Source: Roseobacter sp. (GTDB lineage: Bacteria; Pseudomonadota; Alphaproteobacteria; Rhodobacterales; Rhodobacteraceae). From it: a stretch of 64,000 bases of DNA. A program made the position numbers and the translations under genes. Shown piece by piece: positions 58,084 through 64,000 of the stretch. Position 1 is the first letter of the stretch, and the number at the start of each line of letters is the position of its first letter. Where the stretch lies: positions 112,276 through 176,275 of the forward strand of contig JAGXGZ010000050.1 of NCBI GenBank assembly GCA_024636495.1, given 5' to 3'. Below the pieces are notes generated by a model. It ran no database searches. It worked only from the letters and a program-made list of their open reading frames with translations, and had not been told where the DNA came from.

Positions 58084-59190
58084 ATGGCCAATCCCACATT
58101 GCTTATCCTTGCCGGTGACGGCATCGGCCCCGAGGTCATGGATCAGGTCGTGCGCATTATCGACTGGTACGGCGACAAGCGTGATCTGGCGTTCGACGTT
58201 GAACATGATCTGGTTGGCGGTGCCGCCTATGACAAGCACGGCACGCCGCTGCATGATGATACCATGGCCAAAGCGTTGGCCGTGGATGCCGTGTTGCTGG
58301 GTGCCGTGGGTGGGCCAAAATACGATAACCTTGATTTCAGCGTAAAACCCGAACGCGGCCTGCTGCGTCTGCGCAAGGAAATGGACCTGTTTTCGAACCT
58401 GCGCCCGGCACAATGCTTTGACGCTTTGGCCGATTTCTCGTCACTTAAAAAGGACATCGTGGCGGGTCTGGACATCATGATCGTGCGCGAGTTGACGAGC
58501 GGTGTGTACTTCGGCGAACCGCGCGGCATCTTTGAAGAAGGCAACGAGCGTGTCGGCATCAACACCCAGCGGTATACAGAATCCGAGATTGACCGCGTTG
58601 CCCGCTCAGCTTTCGAACTGGCGCGCCGTCGCGGCAACAAAGTTTGCTCGATGGAAAAAGCCAACGTCATGGAATCCGGCATCCTGTGGCGCGAGGTCGT
58701 CCAGAAGGTGCATGACGAAGATTATCCCGATGTCGAGCTGACACACATGTACGCCGACAATGGTGCCATGCAGCTGGTGCGTGCGCCCAAGCAGTTTGAC
58801 GTGATCGTCACCGACAATCTGTTCGGCGACATTCTGTCCGATTGCGCGGCGATGCTGACAGGCAGCCTTGGCATGTTGCCATCCGCGTCTTTGGGTGCGC
58901 CGAACGCAGACGGTCGCCCCAAGGCTATGTATGAACCCGTACACGGCTCTGCGCCCGATATCGCGGGCCAAGGCAAGGCAAACCCGATCGCCTGCATCCT
59001 GAGCTTTGCGATGGCGCTGCGCTATTCGTTTGATCAAGGCGACGAAGCCACACGTCTTGAGCAAGCGATTGAAAAAGTGCTTGCAGATGGCGCACGCACT
59101 GCAGATCTGATGGGGCCAGAGGACGGCACACCGATCTCGACCACACAGATGGGCGATGCAATCTTGGCGGCGCTTGACGCCAGCCTTTGA
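58084..59190 (+). CDS. leuB: 3-isopropylmalate dehydrogenase
   Basis: A 368-residue IPMDH/ICDH-fold enzyme. The catalytic YTESEIDR region, the metal-binding [12 protein letters not shown] and the NADH-binding [14 protein letters not shown] are intact. It oxidises and decarboxylates 3-isopropylmalate. AGGAG lies seven bases before the ATG. Last leucine-pathway gene in the cluster. Confidence 0.96.
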   Translation: MANPTLLILAGDGIGPEVMDQVVRIIDWYGDKRDLAFDVEHDLVGGAAYDKHGTPLHDDTMAKALAVDAVLLGAVGGPKYDNLDFSVKPERGLLRLRKEMDLFSNLRPAQCFDALADFSSLKKDIVAGLDIMIVRELTSGVYFGEPRGIFEEGNERVGINTQRYTESEIDRVARSAFELARRRGNKVCSMEKANVMESGILWREVVQKVHDEDYPDVELTHMYADNGAMQLVRAPKQFDVIVTDNLFGDILSDCAAMLTGSLGMLPSASLGAPNADGRPKAMYEPVHGSAPDIAGQGKANPIACILSFAMALRYSFDQGDEATRLEQAIEKVLADGARTADLMGPEDGTPISTTQMGDAILAALDASL

Positions 59191-59243
59191 CTAATACGCA
59201 TCCGGCATAAACGTCGGATGCGTCCTTTCGAAAGGCGAATGGA

Positions 59244-60254
59244 ATGAGCAACCCCAGCAGCCCTTCGCAGCCCAAAGCGCCCCGCAGCACGACTTTGCAA
59301 GGGATGCTGTTGGGGCTGCTGGCCTTTGCCGTCTATGCAACTCATGACGCCGCAATCAAGCAGTTGGGCGAAAGCTATTCCCCGTTTCAGATCGTTTTCT
59401 TTGTAGTGCTCTTCAGCTTTCCTGTCGTGACCCTGATGCTGGTCACAGACAAGACCGCCGCAAACCTACGCCCTAACCTGCCCTTGCTGAACGCGATCCG
59501 CACCGTGGCAGTGGTCGTTGGCGGGTTCTGCGCGTTCTACGCCTTTTCCGTTCTGCCGCTGACAGACACATATGCAATTCTTTTCGCAGCCCCGATTTTA
59601 ATCACCATCCTGTCGGTCCCCATTTTGGGCGAGGTCGTGCGCGCCCATCGATGGGTCGCAGTCGTTGTTGGATTGATCGGCGTCTTGATCGTATTGCGCC
59701 CCGGCACGGCAGCGCTTGGGCTGGGGCATATGGCAGCCTTGGTGTCTGCGTTCGGCACAGCGCTTACGTCTGTTGTAATGCGCAAGATCGGCGACCGCGA
59801 ACGCCGCGAAGTGTTGCTGCTTTATCCGCTGCTGGCCAATTTTGTCATCATGTTGTGCATCTTGCCGTTTGTATATCAGCCAATGCCGATTGCAGATCTG
59901 GGGTTGCTGCTGTTGGTGTCCGTTCTTGCCGTGCTGGCCATGACCCTGATGATCCGCGCCTACACGCTGGCCGATGCGGCGCTGGTTGCGCCGATGCAAT
60001 ACAGCCAGATCATCTGGGCCGCCCTGTTCGGCTGGATCTTTTTCAATGAAACAACCGACCTGATGACCTTTGTCGGTGCGGGCGTTATTATCATCAGTGG
60101 CATATATATCGTCTTGCGCGAAACAGGTGCCGCCACATCCCTGAATAAACCGGTCTTGCGCGCCCTTAGCAGGCGACCAGAAATGGGCGGTGCGCCCCGG
60201 ATCAGCGTTGCCAACCCCCAAGTGCAGCGCGATGTTGAGCAGGACAGCGAATAA
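59244..60254 (+). CDS. EamA/DMT-family transporter
   Basis: A 336-residue inner-membrane carrier with ten predicted helices in two EamA repeats (about 15-150 and 160-300). The SFPVVTLML and YAILFAAPILITILS segments and the second-repeat MRKIGDRE loop are typical. It probably exports a metabolite; substrate unknown. Starts 53 bases after leuB. Confidence 0.87.
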   Translation: MSNPSSPSQPKAPRSTTLQGMLLGLLAFAVYATHDAAIKQLGESYSPFQIVFFVVLFSFPVVTLMLVTDKTAANLRPNLPLLNAIRTVAVVVGGFCAFYAFSVLPLTDTYAILFAAPILITILSVPILGEVVRAHRWVAVVVGLIGVLIVLRPGTAALGLGHMAALVSAFGTALTSVVMRKIGDRERREVLLLYPLLANFVIMLCILPFVYQPMPIADLGLLLLVSVLAVLAMTLMIRAYTLADAALVAPMQYSQIIWAALFGWIFFNETTDLMTFVGAGVIIISGIYIVLRETGAATSLNKPVLRALSRRPEMGGAPRISVANPQVQRDVEQDSE

Positions 60255-60290
60255 TGCCACTGATTGGCGGACCCCAGACGGAGTGATCTA

Positions 60291-61379
60291 ATGCCCCAAC
60301 CCATTCAGGCCGAAGTGCTGTTACCCACGCAGGAACTGCGCGATGATTTGCCGTTTTACACCAAAACACTGGGGCTGCGGTTGGATAGCATTTTTCCTGC
60401 AGATGACCCTTGTGTTGCCAGCTTTTCAGGGCACGGACTGCGGATCAGGATCGAGAAAGGCGCCGACGTGCCCCCCGGTCGCTTGCGCATCTTGACGGAC
60501 GACCTGGACGGCTTTGCAGATGGCGCTCGCAGCCTGACCGCGCCGAATGGAACGCAGATCGACATCGTCCCTCTTACACCCACCGTGGACCAGCCTCTGA
60601 CTCAGCATGAATTTGCCGTGCGCCGCCTGCGCGACGAAGCGCCTTGGGTCATCGGTCGCGCTGGCATGCATTACCGCGATCTGATCCCCTCGCGGCTTGG
60701 CGGGTCGATCATTGCCAGTCACATCCGCATTCCCGACGGCGGGCCGGTCCCAGATATGGTGCATTTCCACACCGTCGGGTTTCAGCTGATTTATTGCTAC
60801 CGCGGATGGGTCGATGTTTTATACGAAGATCAAGGCGACATGATCCGCCTTCAGGCAGGTGATTGCGTGACCCAACCCCCCGGCATCCGCCACCGCGTAG
60901 TCGAAGCGTCGCCCAACATCGAGGTGATCGAAATTGGTGTGCCCGCCGAACATGTCACCACCATCGACCACAAGATGACTTTGCCCAATGGCAAAGGCGA
61001 TCCCTTGCGTGAATGGGACGAACAACGGTTCGTGCACCACATCAGGGAAGGTGCCAGATGGCAGCCGTTCCGCATTCCCGGCTTCGTTGCACGGGACACA
61101 GGCATCGCGGACGGGACAAAAGGCGTGGCTGGCATTCAGGTTGTGCATTTCGCAGGAAAGATCGCGCCGCCCAGCAAACATGATGCCGACATCCATTTCA
61201 CCTTTGTAACCGAAGGATCAATGACCCTGACAGCCGAAGGCCAAGACCCCCGCGATCTACAGCCCGGCGATGCCTTTGTGATCCCGCCCGGTATGGTCGC
61301 GCAATATACCAACTGCTCAGACGACCTTGAACTGCTCGAGGCCGGCTTGCGCGGGGATTTCTTGACCACGTTGCTATGA
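60291..61379 (+). CDS. Glyoxalase-like plus double-cupin protein
   Basis: A 362-residue protein of unusual order. Residues about 3-70 look like a glyoxalase/bleomycin-resistance half-domain (AEVLLPTQELRDDLPFYTKTLGLRL), then two cupin domains follow: one with MVHFHTVGFQLIYCYRGWVDV and GDCVTQPPGIRHRV (about 155-205), another with HFTFVTEGSMTL and GDAFVIPPGMVAQY (about 300-345). His/Glu in both could bind metal. Function unknown; it may be a dioxygenase or isomerase. GGAGTGA precedes the ATG at 60291; TTG 60264 is unlikely. It is the last chromosomal gene before the presumed island. Confidence 0.75.
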   Translation: MPQPIQAEVLLPTQELRDDLPFYTKTLGLRLDSIFPADDPCVASFSGHGLRIRIEKGADVPPGRLRILTDDLDGFADGARSLTAPNGTQIDIVPLTPTVDQPLTQHEFAVRRLRDEAPWVIGRAGMHYRDLIPSRLGGSIIASHIRIPDGGPVPDMVHFHTVGFQLIYCYRGWVDVLYEDQGDMIRLQAGDCVTQPPGIRHRVVEASPNIEVIEIGVPAEHVTTIDHKMTLPNGKGDPLREWDEQRFVHHIREGARWQPFRIPGFVARDTGIADGTKGVAGIQVVHFAGKIAPPSKHDADIHFTFVTEGSMTLTAEGQDPRDLQPGDAFVIPPGMVAQYTNCSDDLELLEAGLRGDFLTTLL

Positions 61380-61564
61380 CCGGTTTATGGCGTTCAGGGC
61401 TTGCGTGCAGCAAATGCTTTCAGCTTCGATTCTGAATGTCAGAAATGAACGTTGATTAGATCAGGAGTACAAAGACGCTGCATGACCTTTCGACCCTCTT
61501 GCGGCCGATCTTCGGACAGGTCACATTTCCCGCATGAGGCCCTATACAGGAAGTCACTTGTTTT

Positions 61565-61609
61565 TGGTGATCCCGGCTGGGTTCGAACCAGCAACCTGCC
61601 CCTTAGGAG
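61565..61609 (-). tRNA. 3' fragment of a tRNA-Arg(CCT)-like gene, candidate attachment site
   Basis: Read on the minus strand: anticodon loop CTCCTAA (61609-61603, anticodon CCT), anticodon-stem 3' strand GGGGC, 5-base variable loop, T arm GCTGG-TTCGAAC-CCAGC, acceptor strand CGGGATC, discriminator A and encoded CCA (to 61565). The 5' half is missing: the bases before the loop do not form the anticodon stem. This is the usual signature of an integrase target left at the end of an element. Confidence 0.75.
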
Positions 61610-61670
61610 AGGAAGCTGTTTCCTTTTTTTATTAATTATAAACAATAGCTTAATAAGTTTTTCAGATCTT

Positions 61671-61687
61671 GTGCACGGATTTTGCAC
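61671..61687 (+). repeat. 17-bp direct repeat, copy 1
   Basis: GTGCACGGATTTTGCAC, identical to 63836-63852. It also contains the 5-bp inverted repeat GTGCA / TGCAC. It lies between the tRNA fragment and the OLD gene. Confidence 0.8.
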
Positions 61688-61825
61688 GACTATTTTCTTT
61701 GTTCTCGACTACTTTTCCCATATTTTTCTGAGCTCAAAACTCCATAGCCTAGACCATAACAACACATCAAACCCTTTGACTGGAGTAGGCTTCGATGCAA
61801 CCTATGCGATTAAAAGGGAGCTATT

Positions 61826-63709
61826 ATGAGACTAATTGGTTTAAGTTTAAGTTTAGAGAATTTTCGATGCTACGACGCCCCCATAACTGTTAGATTTGAC
61901 AACCTGACAGCGTTGGTTGGCACCAATGATGTAGGGAAATCCTCGATAATGGATGCCCTAGCAATATTTTTTGAGGCCGCTAAGGCGGATAAAGATGATG
62001 CCTGTAAAACAGGTGATCCTAAGGCGATGCGGATAGAATGCGAATTCGACCAGCTTCCAGAACAGCTGATAGTTGATGTAGAAGCACCAACAACTCTGGC
62101 AGAAGAATTTCTTCTTAGCCCTCAGAAAACATTAGTAATCCGAAAAACTTACGACGGTGGAAGATCTATTCCAAAAGAAACGAGTATCGAGGCAATGTGT
62201 CTCCATCCGAAGAAGGCAGGTTTTAGTGACCTTCTCTCACTCAAGAAAGCAGATCTAGCAAAGCGTGCAGAGGCCTTAGAGGCAAACCTCGAAGGTGTCG
62301 ATAAGCGGGTCAATTCACTGGTTCGCAGGGCCATATGGGACGCGTCGGATGAGCTAGAGCTGGGCGAAGTAGCCGTACCTCTCGAAAATGAAGGGGGGAA
62401 GCAAGTCTGGACGGCTCTTCAACAATACCTCCCGACCTTCGCGCTGTTCAAATCGGACCGCTCAAGCACTGATCAGGATGCTGAGGCCCAAGATCCACTT
62501 AAAGCTGCTATTCAAGAGGCGATAAAAGCTGTTGAGCCAAAGCTTCAAGAAGTTAGGGATCACGTTGAAGCCGAAGTTAAAAAGATTGCTGCTGCGACTG
62601 TTGAGAAGCTTCGCGAGATGGATCCAACAATCGCTGAATCCCTTGATCCTGTTATCTCAACACGTCCTTGGGCATCGCTTTTTTCAACAAGCATAACTGG
62701 CGATGAGGGTATCCCGCTCAACAAGCGAGGTAGCGGCGTTAAACGTTTAGTACTGCTCAATTTTTTTCGGGCGAAAGCCGAAAAGGACGCAGTTGAAAAA
62801 AAATCCACATCTGTGATTTATGCAATCGAGGAACCGGAGACAAGCCAGCATCCCCGAAACCAACGCCTTCTACTAAATGCACTTCGCGAACTTTCAACCG
62901 GTGAAGGAAAGCAAGTTATCCTGACAACTCATACCCCAATGCTAGCGAGATACCTCGATCAAAATGACCTTCGATTCATTCGAAAGAATGCAGAAAATGC
63001 TCGGTCTATTGTGGAAGGGGAGGAGGCTGAACTAACTGAAATTGCTCGTTCGCTTGGTGTGCTCGCCGATCACAATGTCAAAATTTTTATAGGCGTAGAA
63101 GGAGTCCACGATATTTCTTTTTTGAAGGGAATGTCTCAGGTTCTAATTAATGCCGGTGAAAAAGTTCCTGACCTTGAGAAATTAGAGCTCGATGGAGAGC
63201 TGATATTCGTTCCTCTAGGAGGAAGTAATTTAGCAGTGTGGGCTTCACGTCTGGCACCAATAAACAGGCCAGAGTTTCATATCTGTGATCGAGACAATGC
63301 TCCACCAGATCAGCCTAAGTATACTGTCCATATGGCGGCTGTTAATGATCGGACCTCTTGCCGTGCTATCGCAACCGATAAACGCGAATTGGAAAACTAC
63401 TTACACGTCGGAGCAATCTTTGATGCCTACGCGGCACAAAATATTACTGTCACTCTTGCAGGACCATTCAACGACTTTGACGATGTGCCAACGCTAGTTG
63501 CGGAAGCTGTTCATGTAGCTAGTGGTGCTGGCGGTTGGGGGGAGGTCTCGGACCGCAACAAGAAAAAAAAGGAAGGGCGAGCGAAACATGCATTGAACAA
63601 CGCAGCTGTGGCGTTGATGACCGCCGAACGCCTAGCCGAGACTGATCCAAATGACGAAATACGAAGCTGGTTTGAAACCATAGCCCAAATGATGATTGAT
63701 ACACCTTAG
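61826..63709 (+). CDS. OLD-family ATP-dependent endonuclease (ATPase plus TOPRIM)
   Basis: A 627-residue two-domain protein. The ABC-type ATPase has Walker A at 32-39 (GTNDVGKS; the third position is Asp where many OLD proteins have Gly), a signature-like RGSG at 301-304, Walker B with EEPE at 335-338, and the His switch at 369 (TTHTP). A TOPRIM nuclease domain follows: Glu425 (VEGVHD), Asp488 and Asp490 (CDRD), and DKRELENY near 518-525. OLD proteins are ATP-controlled nucleases, many in anti-phage systems. AAAAGGGAG lies five bases before ATG. A spot count gives about 48 percent G+C, well below the chromosome. No UvrD-like gajB partner is visible. Confidence 0.88.
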   Translation: MRLIGLSLSLENFRCYDAPITVRFDNLTALVGTNDVGKSSIMDALAIFFEAAKADKDDACKTGDPKAMRIECEFDQLPEQLIVDVEAPTTLAEEFLLSPQKTLVIRKTYDGGRSIPKETSIEAMCLHPKKAGFSDLLSLKKADLAKRAEALEANLEGVDKRVNSLVRRAIWDASDELELGEVAVPLENEGGKQVWTALQQYLPTFALFKSDRSSTDQDAEAQDPLKAAIQEAIKAVEPKLQEVRDHVEAEVKKIAAATVEKLREMDPTIAESLDPVISTRPWASLFSTSITGDEGIPLNKRGSGVKRLVLLNFFRAKAEKDAVEKKSTSVIYAIEEPETSQHPRNQRLLLNALRELSTGEGKQVILTTHTPMLARYLDQNDLRFIRKNAENARSIVEGEEAELTEIARSLGVLADHNVKIFIGVEGVHDISFLKGMSQVLINAGEKVPDLEKLELDGELIFVPLGGSNLAVWASRLAPINRPEFHICDRDNAPPDQPKYTVHMAAVNDRTSCRAIATDKRELENYLHVGAIFDAYAAQNITVTLAGPFNDFDDVPTLVAEAVHVASGAGGWGEVSDRNKKKKEGRAKHALNNAAVALMTAERLAETDPNDEIRSWFETIAQMMIDTP

Positions 63710-63739
63710 TTTAAGAGAAATTCTCCATTCATTCTTCAT

Positions 63740-63770
63740 GTAGCCGGTCCCTCAGGCAGGGGCTGGCTAC
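63740..63770. repeat. Hairpin after the OLD gene
   Basis: Near-perfect 12-bp stem GTAGCCGGTCCC / GGGGCTGGCTAC with two G-T pairs, starting 31 bases after the stop. No T-run, so a terminator role is uncertain. Confidence 0.4.
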
Positions 63771-63835
63771 AGCGCCCCAGATAGGTCTAGAAAGCGCACG
63801 GGCTAGGCCGATGAGCCTGAACTATGGCCTCGAAG

Positions 63836-63852
63836 GTGCACGGATTTTGCAC
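63836..63852 (+). repeat. 17-bp direct repeat, copy 2
   Basis: Identical to 61671-61687. It lies 127 bases after the OLD stop and 110 bases before the transposase-like start. Confidence 0.8.
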
Positions 63853-63961
63853 CGATTTGGAGCTATGACTGAATCTGGTGTTTGAGAGTTTGAAGGTTGG
63901 CGGCGTATCTGGTTGAATTGTTGTTGTGAGACAGCAGCCCAACCAAAGGAGATACACCACC

Positions 63962-64000
63962 ATGGAAACGACTAACATTGTTGATTTTGCGCGTCGAGAT
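63962..64000 (+). CDS. Start of a probable IS256-family transposase (cut by window edge)
   Basis: Thirteen codons (METTNIVDFARRD) remain before the window ends. AAAGGAGAT lies about nine bases before the ATG. The opening recalls IS256-type transposases of Rhodobacterales, but 13 residues cannot prove it. The insertion-sequence left end would lie roughly at 63870-63900, where GAATCTGGTGTTTGAGAG stands out; the inverted repeat cannot be confirmed without the far end. Confidence 0.45.
   Translation, partial: METTNIVDFARRD

Larger units (their letters stand above)
61380..61825. other. Transition zone between chromosome and integrated element
   Basis: About 446 bases. They hold the tRNA-Arg 3' fragment, one copy of a 17-bp repeat, AT-rich sequence and the ribosome site of the OLD gene. 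The long plus-strand frame here (61452-61829) is a chance frame crossing the tRNA fragment. Confidence 0.6.

Noticed and set aside
61452..61829. A 125-codon plus-strand frame across the island boundary
   Set aside because: It reads through the tRNA fragment (GWVRTSNLPLRRG-like translation), has no ribosome site and ends inside the OLD start; a chance frame.
61826..63709. Gabija (gajA-gajB) system
   Set aside because: The OLD gene is alone: no UvrD-like helicase follows in the 250 bases before the transposase-like gene. A gajB displaced beyond the window edge cannot be excluded.

Overview
The window is chromosomal DNA from a marine alphaproteobacterium, most likely of the Roseobacter group (Rhodobacterales). 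This follows from the protein repertoire (glcDEF glycolate oxidase, a Core-2/I-branching transferase with a DUF5928-like C-terminus, DUF1523, DUF482, short psd next to pssA, stand-alone CinA N-domain) and from GC-rich coding sequence with ATGA-type gene overlaps. No rRNA, complete tRNA or CRISPR array was seen. The species cannot be named from the sequence alone.

Layout. 1-3.5 kb: 3' part of a PfkB (adenosine) kinase, a GNAT enzyme, a small exported protein and an MFS carrier. 3.5-8.8 kb: rppH, a 2,4-dienoyl-CoA reductase gene broken by one extra C, a DUF4399 protein, zntB and a LysR regulator. 8.9-11.8 kb: minus-strand operon cinA-like / GNAT / AhpD-like / OmpA-like. 11.9-15.5 kb: sfsA, map, psd-pssA, rsmD. 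15.5-20.3 kb: an FAD ferredoxin-reductase-type enzyme divergent from a peroxiredoxin, then an operon ridA / glycerophosphodiesterase / DUF482 / pterin dehydratase. 20.3-26.9 kb: LysR, DUF481 outer-membrane protein, PBP1A, glnK-amtB and a CsbD protein. 26.9-31.6 kb: aminotransferase, sseA, GST, smpB, SGNH hydrolase, DedA. 31.6-36.7 kb: sulfotransferase divergent from a Core-2/I-branching glycosyltransferase, HIT, DUF1523, GAF-HWE kinase. 37-43.5 kb: creatinase, alpha/beta hydrolase, gabD, aminotransferase, Hsp20 with a heat-shock promoter and a ROSE-like leader, trypsin-like protease. 43.6-48 kb: glcD-glcE-ORF-glcF. 48-53 kb: DUF599, rlmH, rsfS, flavin reductase, an unidentified protein, MscS. 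53.4-61.4 kb: leuC-(Tat small protein)-leuD, two accessory genes, leuB, an EamA carrier and a glyoxalase-bicupin protein.

From about 61.57 kb the character changes. A 45-nt 3' fragment of a tRNA-Arg(CCT)-like gene, truncated at the anticodon loop, marks what looks like the chromosomal end of an integrated element. Beyond it lie a low-GC OLD-family ATPase/TOPRIM nuclease gene flanked by two copies of an exact 17-bp repeat, and the first codons of what is probably an IS256-type transposase. The orientation of the tRNA fragment predicts that the rest of the island, and the intact tRNA gene, lie beyond the right edge.

The points most worth a second look are the tRNA-fragment island boundary with its OLD nuclease and 17-bp repeats; the hsp20 leader (sigma-32-type promoter plus ROSE-like hairpin); the C6 frameshift in the dienoyl-CoA reductase; the sulfotransferase/glycosyltransferase pair; the small Tat-signal protein inside leuCD; and an apparent CTG start in the gene before leuB.
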